This document shows, piece by piece, positions 38,575 through 50,620 of a stretch of DNA of 64,000 nucleotides (its first letter is position 1; each line of letters opens with the position of its first letter). The translations under genes and the position numbers were made by a program. The stretch comes from Angiostrongylus vasorum (lineage: Eukaryota; Nematoda; Chromadorea; Rhabditida; Metastrongylidae): NCBI GenBank assembly GCA_018806985.1, contig JADANN010000024.1, positions 248,001-312,000 of the forward strand, given 5' to 3'. The notes under the pieces were generated by a model that saw nothing but the letters and a program-made list of their open reading frames with translations, had not been told where the DNA came from and searched no databases.

Positions 38575-41170
38575 CATTAAGGAAGGCACAATCGTAGAGT
38601 CGAAAAAGGTAGGCAAGAAGTGTGGTGTTCTTTGCTCTCTTCAACACATCCTTGATGCTTTTGAAATCTCCTGAAGACGTTTGCTTCCTTCTGCAGTACT
38701 CTGGAACTATGTCGTTAATCATGTTGATTTCTTGAATGGGACACATGAAACCAATCCGTTCCTCATGAATATCCTTTTTGAGAGATTTAACCAAAGACCA
38801 ACATTTCACAAGGGTTATTAAATTCGGCAAGCATTCGTTCTACTTGGCTAATGCTTGGTTACATAAGAACGATGGCATCAGAAAAGCGAAGATGGAGTAA
38901 TTTCCGACCATCGATTTCCACTCCCATGTTGTCGCATTCTATTGCTTGCGTGACGTTCTGGAGGGTGGCAGTAAATAATTTTTGCGAGGTAGTATTCCCT
39001 TGAAACTCCTCTCTTAACGTCGATGTTATTACCGTTGTAAAATGGTGGCACTCTAGCTGTGGAATTCTTACGTAGCTCACAAAATACCTTTACATAGTGA
39101 GTAGGGACGCCCTAATTGTCCAGAGCTTCCGTGACTGACCCTGTCTCAATGGAGTCAAAAAGCCTTCTTTAAATCGATGAAAGCGAGACAGAGCGGTCTC
39201 TTGTAGTGTCGCGACACTTCAGTGGGATTGCTGTCGTGTGGTTGTACTTCGTCGTACTGAGCTCCTTTCGAAACTCTGCTTGCTCCATGGCTGTCCTTCG
39301 CCTGGTGTTATGTTAATCCTGTTCAGGATGACTCGACTGAAGAGTTTACTGACAACAAACGGCAAGCAGATTGGGCGATTGAACAACAACACAGCCTTGC
39401 TGGTATTCTACAGAATAGGAACCTTTCATTCTCACAGATAACATGTGAAGAGCCGAGCTAGTGCGTTTATGAGGATTGGCGGAAGGTTCTTCAGGTGTGT
39501 AGGTCGTATCATGTACGGACCAGGTTGTTCGATTCTTCACCGCCAAAATAACAACTTGGATTTCGGAACGAAGAACCGGTGGGACGATATACCACCCTCC
39601 TTAATTTCATATGAGGGCGGATGAGGTGGTTGTTGAAGAGATCCGAGTGGTAGTCAGTTAGCGGTTGCTTGCTGCTCGTGCGAATCCAGGTTGGCGTGTC
39701 AGCTCGAGTGTTTCTGCGCATAGACTTCTCTGGGCAACTCGCGAACTCTCAGCTTTCATAGACCAAACTTGAAGATGCTTAATGAGCCGACCATATTGCT
39801 TTTCGATGTTATTTGGAACGGCATGTTCCCAACAGCAAACTAATGAACTGAATAAATCCCGGTTTGTGGTGGTTTTGAGACTTCAATTTTTGAATTTAGC
39901 GTCATTTTCTCCTTTTCGCGAGGGATGAAATCTTGCACGAAGGAAGCGATGCCTTGATCCAATGTTGAATTTTGGGCAACAGCAACATCGGTTAAGCAAA
40001 ACCTTCGATATACTAATGAGGTAGTCTATTGCTTCATGGTAATATCCATTGAGGTACCCAATGTTAGGCGTTAAGTGCGGGTCTTCTGAAATTGTGAGTT
40101 ACCATGAATGGTCATGGTCGTTATGATAAACTCAAGAGCTCATAAGCTCATAAACGTCATAAGCTTACGTATTCGTAGCATTCTAATCCGTGGATTCCAA
40201 TGTAACGTTATTATTGCTCCAATCTTAGCGTTAAACAAAGATGACCATAAAGAATGTACAGTTTTCTCTATAGAACTTCTCCAAGTCCACATACAACGTT
40301 TCGATTTCGTCTTCGTCACAGCTTGATATCGTCGCGTAAACGACGAAGATTGTCACAGCGGCTATTGATCCTCATCCCTTCAATCGTAAACGTCCGATTC
40401 GGGTTGTTAGTTGTTCGAATGAATCGACATTCATGGCCAAACTCGTGTTGACAAAAACGCCGACGCCGCCAACTCCCTCTACTGTCGCATGTTCCCAGGA
40501 ACAGTTCTTCTTGGAGTCACAGATGGCGTTGAATGGGTTATGTCTTCTCATCTCAGACACTCCTATGACGTCATACTTTATCTTTCCTGCTTGTATTATC
40601 AAATCCCCTATCGAGGACTCATATGCAAGTGAGTGTACGCTATAAGTACAGATCGTTACACTAATCGTTCGACATTTAGGCTGCCCTGAGATTTTAACAG
40701 CCTCTCTGTGCTCGTCCTACCCTACGCTGCCGCATCGCGGGGGTCCTTCTTAGGCAGAGAATGAGACTCACTTATTTTACTGTGTTTAGCATTTGATACC
40801 CACGTATAGCTTGCTAAGCTTTGAATGTTAGGGCTCGGTGTGCACATAGGTAGCTCACCATTCTCTCCCAAAGTAGACGCTTATTCGTCGAAGGCCGTCT
40901 CCGATGTACTTCGCAGTCACTCGATTGCAGGCTTTTGGCCAAATTATCTTGTAGAGTGCTATCCGCATAAACGAGAACACACCCACGCACACGCGTATGA
41001 ACATGCCTGCGTAAACACAAAAAGTATATGTCGAATCTGTACAACATAAACAGGGAGTCCTTTCCCCTGATCCACCTGCGTCTCAGGAAAGCATAAGGTC
41101 GCTTCGGTCTGCGACTAACCCCTCTATCCGCCACTTGGGACGCGCTACGTTCCACGCGTCTAACCGGCGT
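38575..41170 (-). mobile_element. RTE-type LINE, lineage 1, nearly full length but dead
   Basis: On the minus strand from about 41170 it contains a 5' region and an apurinic-type endonuclease segment (IKYDVIGVSEMRRHNPFN and GVGGVGVFVNTSLA at 40602-40372). A linker and RT follow, with TSQKLFTATLQNVTQAIE and GRKLLHLRFSD (39080-38859), the latter being the remains of the FADD catalytic block. The C-terminal region is cut off near 38575 by a family C SINE, so the 3' end normally kept by LINEs is lost. Frames are broken many times. A scrap of family E lies beside the 5' end. Confidence 0.8.
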
Positions 41171-41194
41171 AAAGTCCCCTCTATGAGGGAGCTT

Positions 41195-41256
41195 TGTGGC
41201 GTTGAAACGTTAGCCGAGTAAAATTTCGACAATAACCTTGTGTTAGCTGGTCAATC
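41195..41256 (+). repeat. Family E 3' end
   Basis: GTTGAAACGTTAGCCGAGTA followed by ccttgtgttagctggtca. The upstream hammerhead core is degraded here. Confidence 0.5.
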
Positions 41257-42085
41257 CAAAAAAATAAGCTGATTATTCACGCAGAGAATAAGTGAAAGTC
41301 GGTCTAGCGAAGAAGTGAGAACATTTGATCCATTTTTTTTTGGCTGGAAAATATCAAACTGAACCTTTTATTGTCATGTGGGTTGGGCATGCTCAGAGCA
41401 GCTTAGGAGTTCTCCCAAATTCGATTTGATTAGAAGAGCTAAAGTAGCCTCTTAGGTTATTCATAGTCATCTGGACTGCATGCTTTTCGCTGAATCAATG
41501 CGCTGTGTAAAAACCGCATACACGCAAGCACAAATATTCCTGTCGGCAAATTTATGTGCTTAGATGAAGGAAAGCACAAAGATATAGGAAATATACAATA
41601 GAAAGATACTGAGGATGAAGTCTATGAGATCAAACAATTATACGAAGCCTTACGCCCAAGCGTGACTTCAAGCACTCCAGTAGTTAAATGTGGAACATCT
41701 CGTAAAACATGACATACCTGGCGAACTGAATACTTATAGCTCAAAAATACTACTACCTAGCTTAACGTGTTCAAAACAAGAAATATAATAAAAACGAAAT
41801 TCGAGCACAACAGCGGATCTAACTCACAACAGCGCATAAATTCGATGGACGGTGTTCCACAGAGTAATAGCGACAATTCAAGAGACAGCTCAAAGCTGGT
41901 GAACACCAGAAATAGGGGAAAACTGGTAAAGCGGGGACGAACCTAACGTGGAATCCCAGTTGTCATGCGAATAACCTGGCGTAATTAGTAAAGATGAGCG
42001 AGATATTCCCTTTAGAGCGCGCTTTCTTACGCACTTTATTCTTGACTCGTCTAGTAGTAGTGAATGACAGGATTTACTTACTTTG
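41257..42085. other. No gene or repeat recognised
   Basis: AT-rich sequence; short frames only. Confidence 0.3.
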
Positions 42086-42215
42086 ATATCTGGATGGCCC
42101 ATCTTCACTGGTTGTGTAGGCCTCAGCACAATTTCCGTTTTCTCGGAGTTTTTCTGGCTTAACCATTGTGGTTCCCTGGAGTCCAGGGGTCAGCCACGCC
42201 AAAGTCTGGCGCAGT
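42086..42215 (+). repeat. Family B retroposon, tail-side fragment
   Basis: tggatggcccatcttcactg through ggtcagccacgccaaagtc, then breaks off. Confidence 0.65.
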
Positions 42216-42834
42216 TAGCAGGGTTTATGTCTATCAATCTTAGACAGTGCTGCAACACTCAATGCTTCGGCTGTATGCTGAGTTTTGAATAATGTTAAGG
42301 CTCGTTTTTAAACGAGCTAGTCCATAAAGATGTTTGATGCCGTTGTTATCTGTGAATCAGCGGCACCTCTAAAAATTACATTTGGCGAAAATGCTTACTT
42401 TAAATAAGGTTATTTCCTAGGTACATATTGTTATTAAATTTCACCCATTCGTTGGTTTTTTTTGTTGGGAGTCGTCATGGTATAAACGCAGGTGTCTTTA
42501 CCTTTTAATCCCATTTTCCTAGAAAACATAAGGTTCAAAAATCGATTCGTTTTTCTTTATTTCGTTTCGTCTACTTCTAGTCCTACTCGATTTCCCAGAT
42601 TTTTTATGGGGTCTTGCTTTTGGCGTAGTTACGTAAACGATGTAAGAGCACAATGAGTGTTGCTGACGTGTGTCAGCTCTTGCTCCTGGTTTAACAAAAA
42701 GTGGTGAAATTCATTTAGGAACTAGGTGGAACTGCCATAACTGAAATAAATGCTGGTTTAGAAGCTTCTTGAGCATTTAGAGACCACAGAAAGTGGTTTT
42801 TTTAAAAGCATCTTACGACTCCAAATATGTTAAG
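42216..42834. other. No gene or repeat recognised
   Basis: Short frames only; no splice-flanked exon candidate seen. Confidence 0.3.
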
Positions 42835-43070
42835 TGGTGCTCACTGGGATGTCGCCTACCCTTGTGTATCGGATGATAGTTCACCACCCTGTGGCCAAGT
42901 TTTTTTCCAAGTAGGCGAAAATTTCTGGGATTTCCTTACTGTTAGCTGGGCTTATGGATGGTAATGTAGAACGCTTTCTTGGCTTGAGTGACCAGCGAAA
43001 GGATGAATCGCCTGCTGCTCATCACGACCAAACACTTTCCGGCTGAGATGAGGCGGTAATCCATCTAGTG
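42835..43070 (+). repeat. Family B retroposon, strongly diverged
   Basis: Head half only (gttagctgggcttatggatg … gagatgaggcggtaatcc). Confidence 0.5.
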
Positions 43071-43746
43071 GTGGTTGACCATTCAGTTCAGGAAATCATC
43101 GAGTTCTCGTATTTATAGGACATTGAGAAGAGAAATATAAAAAGGTTTAGGAAAAACACTTCGGCATAATGTATAACATCGATATCATACACACGCATAC
43201 ATATATAAATATATCTCTATACACATATTTAAGCAAATATATTGATTACGGAGATAGAAGAGATGAATGCGGATGACGCAAGAACGGGAGAAACCGCTTT
43301 GTCCTAACGATAATGAACAACTGCGATCTCCCCCATCCCCCTTTCCCTACGGCTAGTCTGTAGATTCTGTAGCTAGCAAGTTTCCTATGAGAATCCGGTG
43401 AATCGTTTTGGAATAAGAGCGAGTTTCATATTTTGTAGACGATTCATAGACTCATTCTTCTGTTGAACCGCCTTCGTTGTTAGTTAGATGATTCGCACAA
43501 ACTAACCATAGCCCCAGCCGTCAAGATTTAACGATAGCCCGGGTGATTTGAGGACATACTAGAACAGAATGTTATGCTTCTAAGACCTATGTCAGAACGC
43601 GGGAATAATACTGAATTCGAAAAAATTGGATAACAATGAAATTCATGTACTAATGAGATCCTCTTTGCTCTGATAAGTATTATTCCTTTTATTTCCCATC
43701 TACAGAGCTTAGCAAAGCACCCCTGTCATCAGAAGCATTAGAAGAA

Positions 43747-43747
<1 letters not shown>
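43071..43747. other. No gene recognised
   Basis: Contains a tata/cata-rich patch at 43190-43260; otherwise unremarkable. Confidence 0.3.

Positions 43748-43818
<71 letters not shown>
43748..43818. repeat. (TA)n microsatellite
   Basis: About 70 bases of nearly pure TA. The bases 43819-44256 after it hold no recognised feature. Confidence 0.95.
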
Positions 43819-43819
<1 letters not shown>

Positions 43820-44256
43820 ACGCATATATGGAAATTGTGGTGCTGTCCCCTCGACGCGCACATCACAGGCAGCTCTGGTTCATGATAGTGAAGAACAACT
43901 ATCACTGGTGAGCAAAGTCACTGGTTGACCAATGGGATTACAGGAAGTACAAGTTACGGCCATATTAGCGATTGCTCTTGCATGCCACTTAAATGGTGCG
44001 TTTTCTTTTTTACCGCAGGCCATGGTTACTTCCTCCATCTGTTGGACCGTCCTGCAACCGTAATTATGCTATTTTTTAAACCAAAATGATTTTCTTTAAA
44101 AAGTTCGAGACAGCTGTGATCTTAGGTCTTCATTATATCTAGATGGTTGATCTTGTTGCTCGAGAGAAGGTCTGTTCTTTAAGATTAAAATTCCTCCACT
44201 GCAGCAGTAATGCGTACGAATAGTCGACCACAACGGCATAGGATGTTGCAATAGAC

Positions 44257-46381
44257 ATGATTTTCCAGCTATTGCTCAATATTGCTCAAGCCGCTAAATT
44301 CAAAAACCGAAGTCCCAGAAGCACCACAAACTGGGACGTACTCAATTCATTAGTCGGCTGTTGGGAAGATACCGTTGTCGATAACATCGACGAGGAATAC
44401 GAACGGCTCATTCAACATCTTCGCGTTAGTGCTATGAAAACTGAGAGTTCGAAAGTCGCCAAGAGACGTCTGTCTCCAGAAACACCCGAGCTGATACGCC
44501 AGCGTGAATCGGACGAGCTGCAGGCAACAGCGAACTAACGTCTGAACTTGTAATACAATGCAGACAGGCGATAAAAAGATCTTAAAGAGAGAAGAGCAAC
44601 AGTAATGGTTGAAGCTGCAGAGGCTGGGAAAAGCATTCGCAAAGCCCACCCAAGCTTCGCCAATTACAGGACCAAGATGACTGCACTGCGGCGCCCATGC
44701 GGAACAGTTACAGCGTCCAGAAAGGAATGGAGAAAATCATTCACGAATACTACTTAGATCTCTTCAATAGCCACGTCCACCTCCCGTCATATGAAATAAA
44801 GGAGGATGGATATGTTGTACCACCGGTTCTCCCTTCCGAATTCCGACATGCAATTTCGTCGGTGAAAAATCGAACAGCACCAGGTCCGGAGAGGATAAGA
44901 CCAGAACACCTGAAGAACCTTCCACCAGTACTCGTGAACACATTGGCTCGGCTCTTCACACGTTACCTGTCTGAATGCAAAGTCCTTACTCAGTGGAAGA
45001 ACAGCAAAACCGTGTTATTGCTTTAAGAAGGGTGACCTACATGATATCGGCAACTAACGACCAATCTGCTTGTTGTCTGTCGTCTACAAACTTTTTCACT
45101 CGAGTCATCCTAAACAGGATTGACAGAACACTGGACGAAGGACAGCCATGTGAGCAAGCAGGGGTTTCGAAAAGGATTTAGTACTATGGACCCCATCCAC
45201 ACGATAACAAGGCTCATTGAAGTATCGCGAGAGTACAAAAGACCGCTCTGTCTGACTTTTTATCGATTTACAGAAGGCCTTTGATTCAACTGAGATAGAA
45301 GGAGTCATGGAAGCCCTTGGTAGTCAGGGAGTCCCTACTCAGTACATAAAGATTCTTCGTGAGCTGTACAAAAATTTCACAACCAAGATTTCACCATTCT
45401 ACAACGATATTAACATCGACGTCAAAAAGAGGGGTTAGGCAATGCGATACCATCTCGCCAAAATTATTTATCGCCACCCTCCAGAACGTCATGCAAACAT
45501 GAATGGGATAATATGGGAATGAAAACCGATGGCCGGCAGTTACACCATCTTTGCTTTGCTGACGAGATCGTCCTTATAAATAACAAACATTAGCAAAACG
45601 GAACGTATGCTTGCCGACTTTGATAAAGCCTGTGGAAAGATTGGTCTTCAACTAAATCTCACAAAAACGATGTTCATGAAGAACGGATTGGTTTCATAAG
45701 CCCTATTCACGCTCAACGGAACGAATATTTCCGAATGCTCCAGTTATATCTATCTAGTTCGGGAAATCAATATGATGAACGACTTAGCGCCAGAGCTTAG
45801 CAGAACGAAACGACCGGCTTGGGGAGCTTTCAAGAGCATCGAGGATGTAGTGAAGAGAACAAAGAACACCCGACTCCGTACCCACCTTTTTCAACTCAAC
45901 GGTACTTCCTGCCCTAACGTATGCGTCAGAAACTTGGTCGCTGCGTAAGCAGGATGAAAGGTCACTTAATATTATCGAACGCGCAGTCGAAAGGGCGATG
46001 CTAGGAGTATCCCGTTCTGCTCAACTAAGGGGAAGGGATCCGAAGCTCCGATCTGCGTCGACGATCAAAAATCACAGATGCCGTTCTGTACGCCAAATAA
46101 TCGAAGATAAGGTGGGCCGGACACGTAATGCGTATGAATGACAACCGATGGACAAGAGCCGTTAGTGACTGGATTCCTCGGGATGTCAAACGTACTGCAG
46201 GAAGACCACCGGCCTGATTGTCAGAGTTCTTCACAAAGAGCCTAGAAGAAAGATATGATGCTTGACGAGTCCCTAGAGCGAGCAGAACCCACTGCGCTAC
46301 TCTTGCACGCGACAGGGAAAAGTGGATGATTTACTGGCGCCCGCTCGAGTCACTCGACGATCAACAGGACTATAGGTGATA
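44257..46381 (+). mobile_element. RTE-type LINE, lineage 1, 5'-truncated after the endonuclease
   Basis: Starts within the linker (NRSPRSTTNWDVLNSLVGCW, 44300). It continues with STVKNRTAPGPE-like SSVKNRTAPGPERIRPEHL (44857) and the RT blocks PSSVYKLF-like (45080), DLQKAFDS-like (45262), GNAIPSRQN-type (45440) and FADEIVLI (45550). It ends with the C-terminal region (RAAWGAF, RLRTHLF, DKWMIYWRPLES) and a stop at about 46380. Frameshifts and stops interrupt every domain. The best-preserved RTE copy in the window. Confidence 0.85.
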
Positions 46382-47179
46382 CATTTGATACAGGTGCTCA
46401 ATATGAAAAAAATTCTGGAATGGAAAAAATAAAGAACCAATAGGTTACGTTCGGTGATTAGAGAATGTTGACGGGAATATAACGGAGTTTATTGTGGGAC
46501 TGCGGTGGTCCCAAGGCTTATTGACGTCTCCCTTTCTCATTATTTCGACTAAAGATCGACCCTATTGCTAGACTTCTATTTTCGACTGACTAAAACTCGT
46601 AGCATTCATCAATTAAGATACGCAAGCGCATTTATCTTTTTCAGAATTAACTACAATACTGAACGTGGTCAACAAAGTGAATGGTGCATAATTACTTCAC
46701 TTGTATAAGTCATTGACCTATTTTGAATGAAGCTAGTACGAAATGCGAGATTGCTGGCGATGAGAAACTTCAGAAGGGAAAGTGTCATGATTGAAGCAGC
46801 GAAAGCAGGGATTGAACCAGTGAGCGTGTAGGCGGTACTGGTGTATAGGCGTACACTACGCCTCGCTGCAGTCGTCCTTTCGGGCGGGCGTGTGCTACAT
46901 GGAATGCTTAAAATGAGCAAACAAAAGTTTTTTTGCTTGATCAGGATTGTTTGGTCAGTTGCTCAATGGAGAGAAATACAATGCAGATGACGTTTTTTTC
47001 GTCTTTACGGTATAAATTTGTTCTATGGATTGTTCACTATTTAAACTCGTAATTACATTAAGAAATGTTGCCAAGAAGAGGTTCCTGTAGCGCTTTTTGC
47101 AGATGATGATCTGTCACCAACTGTTTTAAATGACTAATTTTATACATTATTGGTGAAATAAAGCAGAATAAAAACGTAT
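46382..47179. other. Mostly featureless; possible tRNA-like remnant
   Basis: On the minus strand, ACTGGTTCAATCCCTGC (about 46808-46825) resembles a box B, and GGCGTAGTGTACG a box A, in SINE-like spacing, but no family partner was found. Confidence 0.25.
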
Positions 47180-47199
47180 TTATTTTCAACAATTTTTAT

Positions 47200-47239
47200 T
47201 CGGCTAATGTTTCGACGTCTTTGTCTTCGTCACAGCCGA
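47200..47239 (-). ncRNA. Hammerhead-like motif, left arm
   Basis: Read on the minus strand it has TCGGCT, then GTGACGA in place of CTGATGA, a GAC/GTC stem II, GAA, ACATT and AGCCGA. Stem I is intact and the core is mutated. Confidence 0.35.
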
Positions 47240-47368
47240 TGATCCGAGCCGATAGTCCACGGTTCTTTTTCGATTCGAGAGATGGTCCGCTGAGGAAGAC
47301 ACAACTCGATACGAAGGCAAAGACATCACAACGAAACGAAAGGAGCCGTGGATCATCGACTCGGATCG

Positions 47369-47409
47369 TCGACTTCGATGAAGACGAAGGTGTCGAAACG
47401 TTAGCCGAA
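47369..47409 (+). ncRNA. Hammerhead-like motif, right arm
   Basis: TCGACT, then TCGATGA, a stem II region, GAAACGTT and AGCCGA. One mismatch in stem I and a mutated first core base. Confidence 0.3.
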
Positions 47410-47684
47410 TAAAAGTTGTTTATCAATCTGGTGTAAGCTTATCAAGGAAAGAATACATGATGATTAGTAATACCGAGGTTAAAGGAGAGTCGGTTTTGAA
47501 GTATTTATTTTAGTTGACATAATAATTAAACCAAAACCGATTTTCCTTATATTAATTGGTAAAGTCACCTACTGGATTTCGGTGAATTCATTCACGCTCG
47601 TGCTTATAAAGATCCATGAGTTTTTCTTTTTTATTCGCTAAAGTTATTCTCTTCGGTGATATTTCTTCTAAAGCACGGGAAGCG

Positions 47685-47765
47685 CAGTAGTAGAGTGCCG
47701 TTCAATAACACGATCAAGTCCACTGGTTCGAACCCACACCAACAATGTCAACATATTAAAACACG
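47685..47765 (+). repeat. tRNA-like SINE head, unassigned
   Basis: aagcgcAGTAGTAGAGTGC (box A-like) and CTGGTTCGAACCCACAC (near-perfect box B) lie about 45 bases apart, as in families A and D, but no matching core follows. Confidence 0.4.
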
Positions 47766-47967
47766 GATTAGTGACAGACTAAAGAATGTAGATAGAAAAA
47801 CATGTCCGGATGGACCACACTCATTGCAGGAAAGGGTAAGTGAAAGGTTCCAAGCTCCTGTACAACTTTTTCGCAGATTCACTGACTATCTCCTCAGTAA
47901 ATAGTGTGGGGAATAATTTTCAAATCGACGGTCATTTAACCTCTGCGTTAACAACTAATACCTTTCT

Positions 47968-48580
47968 GGATTATTAAGCTAACACGAGTTTGTTATACGA
48001 ATTCTATCCGGCTAACATTTCGACGTCTTCATCTTCTTCATAGCCGATGATTCGAGTCGATGGTCCACAGTTCTTTGTCTTCTAAATGCAGCGTTTTTGT
48101 TGTCGTATCGAGACGGATCTTCTACATTGGAACACCGCTCAAATGAGGCCACCCTCACGCGGCAACGCTCTTTTATACAGGACGGTTGTTACTGATGGTT
48201 ATTGTCCGGTGATGAGAACTTGTTTTTCAACGGACAATCCATTCTGCAGCAGTCGGTATTATGTTAGCTGGCACGTAGCGAAAAGCAAACACTATAAAAG
48301 AGCGCTGCCGGATGAGGTTGCGTCAGTGGAACGGTGCTTCACTGAATAAGATTCGACCCGATACGAAGATGAAGACGTACTAATACTGAATTTCCTGCGG
48401 TCGCGGTCCACTGAATTCCAGTCCGCTTGGTTCTGTTCGATTGGCTACGAAGATCCACACCGGAAAAAATTCACAACTGCTGTGGACATCCGATTCGAAT
48501 TAATGCAGTTGTGAAAAAAGTAGAAGGCGCCGAAGCATTAGACACAATAAATTTCCGTAATAACCTCGTGTAAGCTCATG
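47968..48580. repeat. Family E inverted dimer
   Basis: Outer ends are inverted (attaagctaacacgagtttg at the left, cctcgtgtaagctcatgaat at the right). Two inverted internal copies of the body (cattggaacaccgctc / gtggaacggtgcttcac) flank a centre near 48230. A degraded hammerhead-like core lies at 48008-48047 on the minus strand. Confidence 0.55.
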
Positions 48581-48787
48581 AATGTAGTGGAATATCGGTT
48601 ACTCATGCTTTGGTTGAATGAATGTAGATATTCTAAAGTAACTGAGAAATATCTGCAGAACGCTATCGTATGAACAAGGTTTCTGCTAAGTGTAGTTGTT
48701 ACACTTCCGCAACAAATGATTTCCAATTTAGGCGATTATAGTTTTCAAAACAAACGTGTATATACAAAAACATGAAGACAATTTCCA

Positions 48788-49314
48788 TTAACTAAAGATT
48801 GGAGAAGAAGTACCACAAGGTCTATTCATTAGAGAAGTACTAAAAGTCCTAGTAGTATGAACTTTGGCAACAGCAACAACTGCTGCTCTGGCTGCGAAGA
48901 GTGTTAAGTTTTGAAGATTCTCTAAATTAAAGATTCAAACGAAAGCCCTTAGATATCTTTTAGTACCTTCTAAAAATAGAAACAATAAAAGAAGTATTCA
49001 TCAGACTACTTACACCCTCTGCATGCTTGCAGGCAACCGCACACAGTCGATTTAGATGAATACGCTCAGCATACGGTACGAAGAGGAAAGCTCTAAACGT
49101 TAGTGTATGGAAGCGATGGGAGCGAAATACTTTGTGATGGGATAGTTGGATAGGGGGACGAATACACGTGGAATGAACTGAGAAAAAAACTTGATAGGTC
49201 ACATACACAATTATTAAAGCTTTTTTCTATTGTTTTCCTATACTGCCCTTTCAAATCGATATAAACGGGCATTAATAGATCGGACAAACGAAAGCAGGAC
49301 GAGATCTCGATAGA
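48788..49314 (-). CDS. Unidentified gene, three 3' exons
   Basis: Not recognised. Proposed exons are 49314-49244, 49092-49016 and 48921-48788. All three junctions are phase-consistent and have usable acceptors (aatacag, cgtttag, aatttag) and donors (GTATAG, GTGTAAG). The protein reads SIEISSCFRLSDLLMPVYID, continues AFLFVPYAERIHLNRLCAVA, and then has an alanine/valine-rich helix-like FAARAAVVAVAKVH and a serine-rich end before the TAA. No known motif was seen. Upstream exons and the start were not found. Alternative exon b use (acceptor at 49177) breaks phase. It may belong to a larger minus-strand gene reaching into the 50-54 kb region. Confidence 0.42.
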
Positions 49315-49676
49315 CTGTATTCATCTTTTTTGAATTGACGTTCATAAAATTAATCGTATCATCGCTCCGATAATGGTGCCTAGTATATGTCAGAAGGGGG
49401 CGTACAGAAAGGAGTTGAAGAAAGCCACAGTGGTTTCCCACTAACAGACATCGTTAATCCCCGTACGACTTGTCAGTTAGAAAGAAAACTGGTGGAAATG
49501 GCCTTAGTGGGGCGAAATTTATAAGGAAACAAACTGTCCCCCTAAAATATTATGAATTTAGCAGTGTGATGCAAGTTTAGGTCATCTGTACCCAAAAAGA
49601 TCTCTTTGTTACGGGACGATGAGCGAGTCAGTCATTATAAAGTGGAGTGAAATAGGCTAGATAGGAACGAATTCAG

Positions 49677-49810
49677 GGAAACATGGGCAACAAAATGACG
49701 ATGATGATCGTCAACGTCATCGACTCCGAAACTCTGACAGGCGGAAATGCCGAGGAGGGTCGAGGACAACTTCGTCTGACAGTACCAGGAAGGACCGACG
49801 AAAATTGAAA
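49677..49810 (+). CDS. Candidate exon, Arg/Asp-rich
   Basis: Between an attcag acceptor and an AAA|GTTTCA donor, 44 codons are open and read as a highly charged run with DDDDRQRHRLRNSDRRKCRG and TTSSDSTRKDRRKLK. The composition is like that of splicing-related or nucleolar proteins. No neighbouring exon could be joined with confidence; a plus-strand candidate at 52542-52602 (RIRYPDRLKTHLDFLDISDV, between …aatttcag and GTGCGT) might be related. It could be chance. Confidence 0.28.
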
Positions 49811-50087
49811 GTTTCAGTCTTCTAAGCTAACGACGAAATTGTAAATATCAGGAATTAACTTCTTTCCTCGTGAAATGGATAGACAATCGATTGAATTTCG
49901 CTGGATTAGGAACTGACATGTAGTCATCATCAGCCTCAAACGATCAAATGAAAGTCATAGGAGTATTTGATTGAAAAAGCTCGGACACGGATCTCATCCC
50001 ATCTCTTCACTTTTCAATAGGTTAAATCAAGTGTAATTTCACTATAAAGTGACTTTCACTTAACGTCGGTATAAATGACCAATACGA

Positions 50088-50175
50088 CTATCTGAGTCGA
50101 CTCTGATGAAGACGAAGACGTCGAAACGTTAGCCGAATAAATATGTGGCAAGGACCTTGTCTTAACTTATTAGCA
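50088..50175 (+). repeat. Family E 3' end
   Basis: Contains the best-preserved ribozyme core and ends ccttgtcttaacttattagc. Confidence 0.55.
50097..50136 (+). ncRNA. Hammerhead-ribozyme-like motif, best core
   Basis: TCGACT, CTGATGA, an extra A, a perfect stem II GACG-AAGA-CGTC, GAA, ACGT, T, AGCCGA. Stem I has one mismatch (A opposite C). The extra A next to stem II is a deviation from the standard core. Confidence 0.5.
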
Positions 50176-50394
50176 ACCGGAGAAATCATAACAGAAACAT
50201 TGATTGATAACCGAACTCCCCAAACGGTGACCCATACAGGGAAGTAGAAAACCTTGTGAGTGGGTTGGGTCAAGGGATTTCCAACTGGAAGCAGGCGGCA
50301 CGTTTCTGACTCATCGGTCATGTTAGTGGCCGAACAGTGTGATCCGACAGAGGTGAACTTTTAGCTTAATAACTATAAAGATCATTAAAATTTG

Positions 50395-50620
50395 GATCGC
50401 GGGATAGAGCGTTCGGCAGTGACCAGTTCCCTGGGGATGGTTAATGCGTTCGACACCATTTGTACTATCGTAGAGCAGTGTGTTTACCTTTCTGGACAAC
50501 TCTGCCACCAATTCGCTGACTCCGGAAAAGGAGAGCTCGATTTGCACGAGACTCGGTGTCGAACGAAAGACCCCATAAATGTTCCAATGTACTTCTAACC
50601 ATTGCGCTGAGTGCATCCTT
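50395..50620 (-). repeat. SINE family A, diverged
   Basis: The core is recognisable as tctgccaccaattcgctgac; the head is ttctaaccattgcgctgag. The bases 50621-51439 beyond it show nothing supportable. Confidence 0.5.

Larger units (their letters stand above)
47180..47450. repeat. Foldback (inverted-repeat) family E element with two hammerhead-like ends
   Basis: The two arms are inverted copies: ttttattcggctaatgtttc at the left and CGAAACGTTAGCCGAATAAA at the right. Pairing extends over some 75 bases per arm around a short centre. The outer right end gtgtaagcttatcaagg matches other family E ends. Confidence 0.75.
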
